Source: Cylicocyclus nassatus (Eukaryota > Nematoda > Chromadorea > Rhabditida > Strongylidae). From it: a stretch of DNA of 64,000 nucleotides. Within the stretch, counting starts at the first letter, position 1; the number at the start of each line of letters is the position of its first letter. The notes under the pieces are model-generated. The model was not told the DNA's origin. It made no database searches and saw only the letters and a program-made list of their open reading frames with translations. Positions 27,414-36,555 of this stretch are shown in pieces. The translations under genes and the position numbers were made by a program. The DNA lies in the NCBI GenBank assembly GCA_958299035.1, contig CATQJL010000112.1:50636491-50700490 (forward strand), read 5' to 3'.

Positions 27414-28997
27414 CTATGAACTAGATTGGAACCGTTGTACCGGTCTTCTCGTTCTGCTCGACCTGCGAAGCGTTGTCGGTGGCGTGGAGGGCTCGTGGCT
27501 TGATGTCGACGTCGATGTCGCTGAATCCACGGGTGCTGGCGCATCGCTCGCGATCGCTTGCTCGGGATTCTCATCAGCTACACTGCCATTCCTCCGCAGA
27601 GGGTCGTTTTCTGTCAAAACATCTAGGAGTATCTTCAAGGCTTCGGACTGTTGATGAAGTTGTTGTCGCACAGCGAGCTGTTCGCTATCGCTTCGATGCC
27701 GTAGCTGATTTGCATGCTTCTTGCACATCTCGTCGCCAACCATAACTTCATAATTGACACGTCCAATACGCCTCATCACGGTTCCTTTCATCCAATGGAA
27801 GTGGGGTGGCTTCCACTGTTTAGAGTAAACCAAGTCACCAACTTCGAATTCCTTCCGAACGACTCCATGCTTCTGGTCGAACTGATCCTTCATGCGCTTC
27901 CGTCTTTTTCGTGCGAGTGGGTCTTCTGCATCTTCTGTCATCGGGAGCAACAGACTCAATTTTGTGCGCAAGTTTCTGCCTAGAAACAACTCCGCCGGCG
28001 TCTTGTCGTTCAAGTTCGTGTTTGGTGTTGTCCTATACGCTTGTAACACCAAGTTTAGAGTCTCTTCTGTTGGCCTCTCCTCCCCCTCTAGTTTCTTGAT
28101 CCCGCGTTTCAGCGTGTCAACGAAACGCTCTGCCTGTCCATTCGATTGAGGGTGGTACGGAGCAGTCCTTATATGTGTGATTCCAGCTTCGTCACACATC
28201 TTCTTAAACAAGTCCGACGTGAACTGAGTACCGTTGTCGCTCACTATTGTTTGCGGTAATCCATATCTCGCAAACAAATTTTTCAGAGCCTTCACCGTCT
28301 TCGCAGCCGAGATGTTGCTCATCTCGATCATTTCCGGCCATTTGCTGTACGCATCTACCACGACCAAGTAGAAAATACCTTGCATCGGTCCAGCGAAGTC
28401 GATGTGTATTCGCTGCCACACTCGAGTCGCTGACGGCCACGCTTCCAATGGTACTTTCGTCGGATTCTTGGCTAACTCCTGACATTTCGTACATCTTCGT
28501 ACCAAGTCTTCGCAATCTTTGTCTATATTCGGCCAGTAGACGTAACTTCGAGCTAGTTTCTTCATCCTTACTATCCCTGGATGACCACTATGCAGTTCCT
28601 TCAGAACATTTCCTCGAAGCTCCTTGGGTATCACAACCCTTTCGGCCGATAACAGACATTGCTCCACGACTGACAATGTGTCTCTTCGATTTCGAAAATG
28701 TGCCAACTCTCCATTTACGTCTGGCCATTCTCCTTTCTTCACAAATGTCAGTACTCTTTTTAGTGCTGGATCCTTCTTCGTATAGGACTGCACATCTGAC
28801 ACCGTCACTGGCAATTTCCTTATGCAGTTCTTCAACACGAAGTTCACGTCGTTCTCAACGGCAGCTACCACGACGTCTTCTTCGGGGTTCTGAGTCTTCT
28901 TCATTAACGTTGACAAACCATCTGCTTGTCCAAACTTCGTAGTCCTGACATACTCTATGTCGAAGTCATATCCTAACAAGATTGTAGCCCATCTCAT
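27414..28997 (-). pseudogene. Gypsy A pol, connection and integrase
   Basis: The 527-codon frame starts in the RNase H/integrase linker (GYDFDIEYV, FGQADGLS). The integrase zinc module follows: HSGH with downstream CTKC (about 28570-28490). The catalytic core comes next, with HIDFAGP (first Asp), SDNGTQFTS (second Asp) and HPQSNGQAERFV (Glu). The C-terminal part, with GDLVYSKQW and IGRVNYEV, is the GPY/F-like module. A 1-bp loss near 29010 separates it from the preceding RNase H, where GDKKGI meets a stop. Integrase would join the cDNA to host DNA. Confidence 0.9.
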
Positions 28998-29017
28998 GAG
29001 TCTGTTAGCGGAGTAGA

Positions 29018-29574
29018 CTAGATTCCTTTCTTATCCCCGAAGATGGCTAACAGTGGTTGATGGTCTGTCAACAATAGGAATTTTCGTCCAAATAGGTACT
29101 TGTGAAATTTCTTAACGGCGAAGACAATTCCCAAGGCTTCCTTTTCGATTTGCGAATAATTCTTCTCTGCCTTCGTAAGAGACCGCGATGCATGCGCAAT
29201 TGGCTTTTCGGATTCATCAGCATATCTGTGCGATATCACGCATCCAATTCCATAGTCGCTGGCGTCTGCTGCCACTACGATCTTCTGCCTCGGATCATAG
29301 TGAGCAAGGTTCAGCTCACTTGACAAAGCTTCCTTGAGCTTTTCGAATGCTTCTTGATGTGTTCGTGTCCATTGCCACTTCGCATCTTTCTTCAGCATCG
29401 CATCTAATGGTCCACGAAGGTCCTTGATATTTGGCATGAACGCCGCATAGTACGCTATCATGCCAAGAAAAGCCCTCAGTTGACTAACATTCTTCGGCTC
29501 ATCCATATTTCTGATTGCTTCGATCTTCGCTAGGTTCGGTTTTCTGCCATTTCGATCTACTATGAAGCCGAGAT
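29018..29574 (-). pseudogene. Gypsy A pol, end of RT and RNase H
   Basis: This continues the RT cut by the BEL element: GFIVDRNGRKPN, then the thumb (LRAFLGMIAYYAAFMP) and RNase H with VAADASDYGIG, NYSQIEKEALG and LLTDHQPL. The first residues of the open frame, before GFIVD, are read from the BEL LTR and are not part of the protein. It ends at a frameshift stop at 29018. Confidence 0.88.
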
Positions 29575-30182
29575 TGAATCGGTTTGTGCTCGCAAATGCC
29601 ACGCGGTATTGTTACACTGACAACCAGGAAGAACACACCCAACACCACTTTGCGCAACGTTTACCTCAAACTTGGGTAATTAAACCCTCATACAAAATAC
29701 TTGAATGCAACAATTACGAATAAATGTATGACAAAGATAAAGCATTGTGATATGGCAATTAGGCACAGAAAATACCAAAATATGACGCAAATGAATGATA
29801 CAAGCGCACTTTACTGTTAAGCAACCAAAAAACAGGAAGTGTGTTTGCAAGAAAGTGCGTAGGCATTTTTCGGCGCAATTGACCACAAGAAAAACTGTTG
29901 AAAAATGTGTTGCGTAGAAATTGTCTCCAGAGTTCTTTTTGGCGCGCATTCCAAATGGACAGCAGATGAGAGGCATAACTTGAAAGCAATGTTGACCAGA
30001 AGAGGAGAAAAACGACTGATTGAACACGAGCGGCCGCTGCCGCTTGCATCTCAAGAACTGCCGCCCAAGCTGTTAACATAACAGAAACATTACAATAAAA
30101 AGTTCAAATTCTCAAAACACATCATGCGATGATACCGTATCCGATCGCGGCGATAACGATACCGTATCCGATCGCGGCGATA
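29575..30182 (-). repeat. BEL 3' LTR
   Basis: On the + strand it begins TGAATCGGTTTGTG and ends ATCGCGGCGATA. The end nearest the interior has two copies of GATACCGTATCCGATCGCGG. The 124-codon ORF inside it recurs in the other LTR and is a chance frame. Confidence 0.92.
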
Positions 30183-30193
30183 CTCCCCCGGGG
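30183..30193 (-). promoter_or_regulatory. Polypurine tract of the BEL element
   Basis: The - strand reads CCCCGGGGGAG directly before the 3' LTR. The stop codon of the accessory ORF (30194-30196) touches it, leaving no spare sequence. Confidence 0.55.
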
Positions 30194-31246
30194 CTAGTGA
30201 GATGGGTCCTGGCGGTGCTCCTGAATTTCCATGTCGATTTGCTTGAGGCGCTGGAAGTTTCCTTGCTTCGATCGCTCTGCTTCTTCAATTTGATCGAAAA
30301 TCTCCCGACTTCTGTCGGGTAGCTCGCATAGGGCGGAATGATGCCCTGTCTCGCGGCAATGGAAACACTTGGTGTAAAATTTTCGACAACGATTTCCCCC
30401 AGCGCAGTATTCGAGACAGGTTTCGCATCTGTTGCTCGCTTCGAGAAGTTCTCGTCTTTCCCTGCCCGTCGGTACCTCCGGGCAAGAGTCGGAATAATGA
30501 TATCCGACAGCGCTACAGAATGCGCATGACATGTTCCTCTCCGTGTCCTTACGAATCTCGCCTTTGTGGTATCTACGCGGCCCGCAAGTTTTTTCCTTTT
30601 CCAGGGCGTCGATCAACAGGTTCAAGTCGTGTATCGCCTGCAGGGTTTGCTTCTTCTCCACTTGTAGCGCCGATAACAAATCCTCATTGCGCAAGCGGGC
30701 TTCTTGAGGTCTTTCTATCGCTTCCTCATTCTTTGGAGGTTCGTCGGCGTGCGCTTCATTTTCTCCCATTTTCGGTTCTTCCATTTGGACTTCCTCTACT
30801 TGCGGTTCTTCGAACGGCGCTGCCTCCTCCATCTCTATCATAAGTTCTTCGACATATTCCTGGTTGTTTCGAATGGTTTCGGCTTCACGCTGACCCATGT
30901 GCGCGTCGTCATCTCCTTTTTCCATCGATTCCACTCCGATGTCTTCTGGCTGAGTTTCCTCCTTGACAGGTGCAGCGTCTGCGCCCTCCCCCTCTTCGCT
31001 AAGGAGTTCGGCGTTTGACTGTACATCCAAGCTTAGATTCTTCAGCGCTGCTTCGATCGCGGTTGTCAAGTTGTTTATTGCTTTTCGTAGCTTGCGCGCC
31101 TCGTTCTGCGCAACTGTTTCTTCCTCTTCAATTTCGTCGCGCACTGCTTCGAGGATCTTTGAGAGGTAGTCCATGGTCTCTTGTTGGTGCTGGAGAGCGC
31201 AATGTATCGTGCGGACTTCACTTTGTATTTGTTCGAGTCTCTTCAT
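30194..31246 (-). CDS. BEL accessory protein: coiled coil, acidic region, zinc knuckles
   Basis: An intact 350-codon ORF with ATG at 31246-31244. Residues 1-75 look like a long coiled coil (LEQIQSEVRTIHCALQHQQE). About 85-180 are Glu/Asp-rich with EEPQVEEVQMEEPKM-type repeats. A second helix follows, and from about 235 on there are Cys/His modules: CAFC-X5-H-X4-C, then CETCLEYC, and a classic CCHC knuckle, CFHCRETGHHSALC. The knuckles resemble the nucleocapsid end of BEL gag, yet this element already has its own gag with knuckles. It lies after env and ends at the polypurine tract, so it belongs to the element. TTTTCAG stands 5 bases before the ATG, which suggests expression from a spliced RNA. 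RNA binding is likely from the knuckles; the biological role is unknown. Confidence 0.7.
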   Translation of the reverse strand: MKRLEQIQSEVRTIHCALQHQQETMDYLSKILEAVRDEIEEEETVAQNEARKLRKAINNLTTAIEAALKNLSLDVQSNAELLSEEGEGADAAPVKEETQPEDIGVESMEKGDDDAHMGQREAETIRNNQEYVEELMIEMEEAAPFEEPQVEEVQMEEPKMGENEAHADEPPKNEEAIERPQEARLRNEDLLSALQVEKKQTLQAIHDLNLLIDALEKEKTCGPRRYHKGEIRKDTERNMSCAFCSAVGYHYSDSCPEVPTGRERRELLEASNRCETCLEYCAGGNRCRKFYTKCFHCRETGHHSALCELPDRSREIFDQIEEAERSKQGNFQRLKQIDMEIQEHRQDPSH

Positions 31247-31251
31247 TTGGT

Positions 31252-31258
31252 CTGAAAA
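31252..31258 (-). promoter_or_regulatory. Splice acceptor (TTTTCAG) before the accessory ORF
   Basis: The - strand reads AATTTTCAG|ACCAAATGAAG after an A/T-rich stretch. TTTTCAG is the nematode 3' splice-site consensus, for both cis and SL trans-splicing. Confidence 0.55.
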
Positions 31259-31369
31259 TTATATTTTTCCTAACATTTTTTTTCGTTTCTTATTTTTCAA
31301 TTTTTTTTGTTTTTTCTAAAGTTCAGTTATATGTACAGTTGCTACATATAATTGTGGCGCTTTTATCTG

Positions 31370-31849
31370 TTAGAGATTTTTGATGTAATGTTCCGTTTTT
31401 CTTCCCGTTCTGGCCTTTTGTTTACCAATCATGCGCAGAGCGTAGCATCCTAATCGTAAAGGAAGCAATGTGAGCGCAAAAACCACTTTCAGCACGGAAC
31501 CGAGTATTTTCCAACCCAATGTCTGCAGACAAAGATACGTAGCTAGAAGAGCGCCCGCGACTGCTATGAGCGCTATGACGACGGTTTTGTACCAACTAAA
31601 TCAAAGTTCTGCGATATGTGCGAAATCAGGCCATGCTATTTCATTATATATTGCGCTATTTCCTTTCAGTTTAGTTAGGGCAACGTGATGTAGCGGTCCT
31701 ACGTATTTCAGAATGCCTGAAATCGTAAATGTTTGCGATTTTGTGCCGCATTTTATGGTGCAGTTCAGATTTTGTCTAGCGCTGCTGAAATGAAAGCGCA
31801 ACGTTGAATGCGGTGACGAGGGGGCGCATGGTATCACGAATGCGTCTCC
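31370..31849 (-). pseudogene. BEL env remnant, C-terminal part
   Basis: After the Gypsy B insertion the frame continues with LNCTIKCG and SGILKYVG, which resemble the membrane-proximal part of phlebovirus-Gc-type glycoproteins. A TGA at 31601-31603 interrupts it, and downstream in the same frame lies a long hydrophobic membrane anchor (VVIALIAVAGALLATYL) and a basic tail ending at 31370. The stop would remove the anchor. Confidence 0.6.
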
Positions 31850-31854
31850 CTGGC

Positions 31855-32086
31855 TGTTGTAGTCTTCTATCTTTCTGTGGAGTCGGGACACGAATAACAG
31901 CAGTGCTTTATCGGCGACTGGTACAATGACAGACCAGGAATGGAGAAATGGAAGAATGAAGAATGAAGAATGAATATTACCGCAAAAGGAAGCTCTTATA
32001 TAGTCCTCTAAGGATTGTTGTAAACAACACAAGAGATATATACAACAGGGGTTCATTTACTACCAGCCTAATATCACTCTACAACA
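31855..32086 (-). repeat. Gypsy B 3' LTR
   Basis: It starts TGTTGTAGTC and ends CTCTACAACA on the + strand, and carries the same TATATAAG (- strand, 32002-31995) as the 5' LTR. Confidence 0.93.
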
Positions 32087-32098
32087 TCTCCCTCCTTA
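32087..32098 (-). promoter_or_regulatory. Polypurine tract of Gypsy B
   Basis: The - strand reads TTAAGGAGGGAGA just before the 3' LTR, a typical polypurine tract. The pol stop codon is at 32101. Confidence 0.65.
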
Positions 32099-32100
32099 AG

Positions 32101-35100
32101 TTAATCACTGTATCGTTTCTTCGATGGGTCGATCTTGAGGCGGCGTGGTGGTTGACGGATCCTTTGCGAGCGGCGACGAACAGGAGGAGGAGACCTTCGA
32201 CTGACGGATTCATCAGCGTCCCTGGGTTCGGCATTGGCCGCAGCAGTATCAGGATTTGGCAGCGCAATATCCGTGTGACTGGCGTCGGCGACAGGAGCAT
32301 CAACGAACACGGCGGGAGTCGACTGTCTGGGGAGCTCAAAATCCAAAAGACTGAACTCTCCCAATAGCGTGCTGGTAGCATCGGGGACTATTCGAGGACG
32401 TAGCTGGTTGGCATGGCGTTTCCATATGAATCCTTCAACTTCTACGTTGTAGAGCGAGCGTCCAATCCTTGATTGTACAATTCCTGGGGTCCAAGTAGGC
32501 TTTGCTGGATTGCGGTAGTCGCGAGCGTAAACAGCATCATGGACATCGAAGTGTTTCTTCTTGGCTCCGTGTCTGCGGTTGTATTGAGCTTCCATCTTAG
32601 GATTCGTTCCGGGGAAGTAGCTTGGTTTAACAGTCTGAGCGTCAGTGACCAAACTTGTGAGCGGAGTATTAATCGTTCGTCCAAGAAACATCTCGGCCGG
32701 GGAACGATTATCTGGCGAAGACGGGCAGGGCGTACACCGATAGCAGAGTAATAGCTTCGACAAGGCTTCAGAAAGGTTTCCTTCTCCCTTTAGTTTCATA
32801 ATTCCTCTCTTGAAAGTTCCAACGAAGCGTTCAGCAAGTCCATTCGATTGTGGGTGGAACGGTGGCGTCCTAATATGCTTGATACTGTACTTCCTGCAGA
32901 AATCTTCGAAATACTGGGAAGAGAATTGAGTGCCGTTGTCTGAAACAAGCGTTTCTGGGAATCCAAACATGCTGAAAAAGTTTAGTAGTTCCCGTGTGGT
33001 GGCTGATGATGTTGTCGACTTCATTTCCACGATTTCGGGCCAACGGGAGTAAGCGTCCACGATGATGAGATACATGTGACCATAAAGTGGTCCAGCGAAG
33101 TCGATATGCAGGCGTTCCATCGGGCGATTGGCAATCGGCCATGGCGTTAGTTCAGCTTTTATGGGATTCTTGGCAGCAACTTGGCAATTCTGGCAACATT
33201 CCACAGTCTTCTTAACGTCCTCTTCTACACTAGGCCAGTAGACATAGTTGCGAGCAAGCAGCTTCATCCGGGTTTGTCCATGGTGACCGTCGTGCAGCAT
33301 GCGAAGAACCTTCCTCCTTAGCAGAACGGGAACGACGATCCTGGATCCGAAGAATATGCATCCGTTGTGAATAGACAGTTCCCTTTGCAAGCTTCTGTAA
33401 TTGAACAACGGCGTTCCGGGAAGTGCATTTGGCCAACGTCCTGTTTGTAGGCAGTTGAACAGCTCCATCAACACTACATCTTTTTTCATGGCAGAACGTA
33501 CATCTTCCACGGTAACTGGCAACTGGTCGAGTGTTTCCTCGTAAGTGGCGGAGACATCAGCTTCTATGGTAGCCATGATGACGTCTTCATCCGGCGCACT
33601 CCGGCAGGAAAGCAATTGGGAGAGAGCATCGGCCTGTCCAAACGATGTCGTAGAGCAGTACCTGATGTCGAAATCATAGGCCAGTAGCGTCAATGACCAC
33701 CGTTGAAGACGATTAGCAGTATAGGCCGGTATTCCTTTCTTGCTCCCGAAGATGGTGAGTAGAGGGCGATGGTCCGTTAACAAGGTAAATCTTCTTCCAT
33801 AAAGGTAGCGGTGAAATTTCTTGACGGCAAAAACTAGGGCCAATCCCTCTTTCTCAATCTGTGAGTAGTTCTTCTCTGCGGCAGTCAAGGCACGGCTTGC
33901 GTGAGAGACGACCTTCTCCGATCCATCCGGATAGCGGTGAGAAATCACGGCTCCGATTCCATAATTGCTTGCGTCAGCGGCAACAATGATCGGCTTCTTA
34001 GGGTCGTAGTGGCACAGTAGAAGATCCGAGGTCAGGACATCGCGAAGGCGGGCGAAGGCTTCCTGGCACTCCTTACTCCAGACAAACGGTGTGTCTTTCT
34101 TCTTCAAAGCGTCCAGTGGTCCGCGAAGTGAACGCATTCTTGGCACGAAAGACGAATAGAATGAAATCATCCCAAGATAAGATTCGAGCTGCTTTATATC
34201 TTGGGGTGGCGGCATATGGGCGATGGCAGAAATCCTTTCGGGATCGGGGCGTCTTCCTTCGGCATCGACAATGAATCCGAGAAATACTATACTGGACTTA
34301 CCAAAATGGCACTTTTCACGGCGAACACGCATTCCATACTCTTGAAGACGTTGGAACAGCTTGAATACGTTCGCATCATGCTCTTCATGCGTCCTTCCTG
34401 TGACCACAACATCGTCCAGATAGGCAACGGCTCCATTTATGTCGGCAGTGATGTTGCTCATCAGCGATTGAAAGATTCCGGGAGCACTTTTCACACCAAA
34501 CGGGAGGCGGTTGTAGCGGAAAAGCCCTCTTGACGTGTTAATGGTCAGCAACTCTTTGCTTTCGTCGTCCATTTCTACTTGCAGATAAGCGTCACGCAGG
34601 TCGATATTGGTGAAGACTGTTCCTCCATTTAGTTTGGTAAAAACGTCTTCAGCGGTTGGTAAGGGGTGTCGATTCAGCTCCAATGCGTCATTTAATCCGG
34701 TGGAATAGTCGGCACAGATGCGCACTGTTCCATTCTTCTTCTTGACAGGTACGATAGGAGCAGCCCACTGTGAGTAATCGACAGGTGACAATACTCCAAT
34801 AGCGACAAGGCGGTCCAATTCTGCGTTGACGAGTGGTTCTACGGCAAACGGAACCTTTCGTTTGGGCACGAAGACGGGCGTGGCATCCTTTAGTACGAGG
34901 TGAGCTTTGAACTTGTTGACATGTCCTAACTCATCTTTGAAAACTTCTGGAAACTCAGCCATAAGGCGGTAGTCCAGCACCGAAGAGGCATCCACGACAC
35001 AGCAAATAGCAGACAAAGCATCTCGGAAGGGCGGCAGCTGTTGAAGCACATCCATTCCTAGCAAACACAGGTCTTTTGTAATGTAAAATAATCCCTCACC

Positions 35101-35349
35101 ATCAAATCCATTGCATGTGAACGGCATTTCATGAACTCCATACACTTCGATCAGCGATCCATTTGCAGCTCTCAATTCGGCAGGAGCGGCCTTCAGGGTT
35201 GGTGAGCCTAATTCCATCCACGTCCTGCGGTTGATTGTCGATACGTCAGCACCGGTGTCTAGTTGCATCTTCACGTTCAGGTTATTCAGCTTGATATTCA
35301 CGTAGCGACGGTGGGAGTTCAGCACGTTCAACTTCACAACTTTCTTCAT
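32101..35349 (-). CDS. Gypsy B pol: protease, RT, RNase H, integrase
   Basis: An uninterrupted 1082-codon frame. The protease has LDTGADVSTI at about residues 30-39. RT has ICADYSTGLN (about 211-220), YNRLPFGVKSAPG (about 279-291) and the active site YLDDVVV (about 310). RNase H has VAADASNYGIG (about 457), NYSQIEKEGLA and LLTDHRPL. The integrase zinc module is DGHHGQTRM with CQNC, and the core has HIDFAGP, SDNGTQFSS and NGLAERFVGTF, then a GPY/F-like C-terminus (IGRSLYNVEV). All catalytic residues are present, so the polyprotein could be active. It lies in the same frame as gag, behind a UGA at 35398-35400, and the first ATG of this piece lies 17 codons downstream of that stop. Confidence 0.95.
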   Translation of the reverse strand: MKKVVKLNVLNSHRRYVNIKLNNLNVKMQLDTGADVSTINRRTWMELGSPTLKAAPAELRAANGSLIEVYGVHEMPFTCNGFDGEGLFYITKDLCLLGMDVLQQLPPFRDALSAICCVVDASSVLDYRLMAEFPEVFKDELGHVNKFKAHLVLKDATPVFVPKRKVPFAVEPLVNAELDRLVAIGVLSPVDYSQWAAPIVPVKKKNGTVRICADYSTGLNDALELNRHPLPTAEDVFTKLNGGTVFTNIDLRDAYLQVEMDDESKELLTINTSRGLFRYNRLPFGVKSAPGIFQSLMSNITADINGAVAYLDDVVVTGRTHEEHDANVFKLFQRLQEYGMRVRREKCHFGKSSIVFLGFIVDAEGRRPDPERISAIAHMPPPQDIKQLESYLGMISFYSSFVPRMRSLRGPLDALKKKDTPFVWSKECQEAFARLRDVLTSDLLLCHYDPKKPIIVAADASNYGIGAVISHRYPDGSEKVVSHASRALTAAEKNYSQIEKEGLALVFAVKKFHRYLYGRRFTLLTDHRPLLTIFGSKKGIPAYTANRLQRWSLTLLAYDFDIRYCSTTSFGQADALSQLLSCRSAPDEDVIMATIEADVSATYEETLDQLPVTVEDVRSAMKKDVVLMELFNCLQTGRWPNALPGTPLFNYRSLQRELSIHNGCIFFGSRIVVPVLLRRKVLRMLHDGHHGQTRMKLLARNYVYWPSVEEDVKKTVECCQNCQVAAKNPIKAELTPWPIANRPMERLHIDFAGPLYGHMYLIIVDAYSRWPEIVEMKSTTSSATTRELLNFFSMFGFPETLVSDNGTQFSSQYFEDFCRKYSIKHIRTPPFHPQSNGLAERFVGTFKRGIMKLKGEGNLSEALSKLLLCYRCTPCPSSPDNRSPAEMFLGRTINTPLTSLVTDAQTVKPSYFPGTNPKMEAQYNRRHGAKKKHFDVHDAVYARDYRNPAKPTWTPGIVQSRIGRSLYNVEVEGFIWKRHANQLRPRIVPDATSTLLGEFSLLDFELPRQSTPAVFVDAPVADASHTDIALPNPDTAAANAEPRDADESVSRRSPPPVRRRSQRIRQPPRRLKIDPSKKRYSD

Positions 35350-35397
35350 GGAACGGCGGACTGGTCTGTTCCTTGACGGGCAGTTGTTGGCCCAGTG

Positions 35398-36249
35398 TCA
35401 TTTATTTCCACAGATATAGCACGCGTCATCACGGCGGAAACGTCCAGGCGGATCCTTGCTATCAGATGGGCGTCGGGTACGTTGCGGCTGGGGTCGGCGT
35501 TGCTTCTTCTTACGGACAGGAGCGACGGCTTGAGCTTGAGCGGGCGTAGGCGGTACAGATCCGATAAGGGCAGCATCCTTCTGCACAGACTGGTAGGCAT
35601 TATAGTCGGCAATCAAGTCTTGCAGCTTGAATGTATCGTTTTCGGCATCCAGTTTGCTCAGTAATCTGGCTCTTATTGGCGAATCGCACGGTGATTGCAA
35701 TCCCATAACGAAAAGTAGGCATTTTAACGGGTCACCTCTCATTTCGTCAGCTTTGGCGTCGACCAGCATCTTGTTGATTCGGGCAGCGTAGGACTCGATA
35801 TCCTCTGCGGGGTCTTTAACGACATGCAAACAGTTCCATCGACGTCGAAATAGCGTTGTCTTCTCTCCAAACAATGATGTCAATATTCTTGTGAGTTCTT
35901 GAAATGACAGCTCTAATGGTAATTTCGGTGCCAGATGTCCTCTTAATTTGGCGTGTGTGGCGTTATCGAGTTTCGCGGATAAGAGTGAGCAGCGGTCTTT
36001 CTCTGGCATTGATGTAGGAACAATTTCTTCAAATCTTAGTAGCCAGTTTTCAAAGGTGCAGCCGCTCTCGGGATCATAGGTGAAATATGGTATTCGTGAC
36101 GAGAGTGCAGAGAAATCGGCTAATGTCGGTGGGGTAGCAGGATGTTGCAGTCGTTGTAGTAGTTCCTGGTTGGTCTTCATGAGAGCAGTGTTCTGTTCCA
36201 TTAGCTGTTGGAACATTTGCTCCAGTGATGCTGTCGATGTAGTCGTCAT
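35398..36249 (-). CDS. Gypsy B gag
   Basis: A capsid-type gag of about 283 codons from the first ATG (36249-36247); the open frame reaches a little further up. It has a coiled-coil start (LEQMFQQLMEQNTALMKTNQ), a capsid region (YDPESGCTFENWLLRFEEIV, FGEKTTLFRRRWNCLHV) and a basic linker. It stops inside a CCHC zinc knuckle: CYICGNK, then UGA, then HWANNC. If the stop is read through, the knuckle is completed with correct CX2CX4HX4C spacing and translation enters pol in the same frame. Gag packages the RNA and builds the particle. Confidence 0.9.
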   Translation of the reverse strand: MTTTSTASLEQMFQQLMEQNTALMKTNQELLQRLQHPATPPTLADFSALSSRIPYFTYDPESGCTFENWLLRFEEIVPTSMPEKDRCSLLSAKLDNATHAKLRGHLAPKLPLELSFQELTRILTSLFGEKTTLFRRRWNCLHVVKDPAEDIESYAARINKMLVDAKADEMRGDPLKCLLFVMGLQSPCDSPIRARLLSKLDAENDTFKLQDLIADYNAYQSVQKDAALIGSVPPTPAQAQAVAPVRKKKQRRPQPQRTRRPSDSKDPPGRFRRDDACYICGNK

Positions 36250-36298
36250 CTTCAATTCTTGTTCGGTGGGTTGGTTCGGGTAGTCTTTTTCCACGCGA

Positions 36299-36316
36299 TC
36301 CGTTTGCTGATCGCCA
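36299..36316 (-). promoter_or_regulatory. Primer-binding site of Gypsy B
   Basis: The - strand reads TGGCGATCAGCAAACGGA two bases after the 5' LTR. TGG matches the CCA end of a tRNA. Its first 10 bases equal those of Gypsy A. The tRNA identity is not determined. Confidence 0.6.
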
Positions 36317-36318
36317 GT

Positions 36319-36550
36319 TGTTGTGGTCTTCTATCTTTCTGTGGAGTCGGGACACGAATAACAGCAGTGCTTTATCGGCGACTGGTACAATGACAGACCA
36401 GGAATGGAGAAATGGAAGAATGAAGAATGAAGAATGAATATTACCGCAAAAGGAAGCTCTTATATAGTCCTCTAAGGATTGTTGTAAACAACACAAGAGA
36501 TATATACAACAAGGGTTCATTTACTACCAGCCTAATATCACTCTACAACA
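36319..36550 (-). repeat. Gypsy B 5' LTR with TATA box
   Basis: The promoter LTR. The - strand has GGACTATATAAGAGC with TATATAAG at 36466-36459. It is identical to the 3' LTR except for two bases near its ends. Confidence 0.93.
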
Positions 36551-36555
36551 CTGGC

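Larger units (their letters stand above)
31855..36550 (-). mobile_element. Gypsy B: young Ty3/Gypsy LTR retrotransposon
   Basis: The 232-bp LTRs at 31855-32086 and 36319-36550 differ at two positions by eye. CTGGC flanks both ends (31850-31854, 36551-36555). The 4.7-kb element has gag and a full pol in a single frame, separated by one UGA. It inserted into the env remnant of the BEL element and is the youngest layer of the nest. Confidence 0.95.

Noticed and set aside
28247..28942. 231-codon + strand ORF
   Set aside because: It is antisense to the Gypsy A integrase and has no recognisable motif.
29680..30079. 124- and 106-codon ORFs in the BEL LTR
   Set aside because: They recur in the other LTR (42712-43086 and nearby), carry no domain, and are chance frames in non-coding LTR sequence.
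31601..32056. 151-codon - strand ORF as a gene of its own
   Set aside because: Its first half is Gypsy B LTR sequence and its second half is the BEL env remnant; the same start recurs at 36074-36520 in the other LTR.
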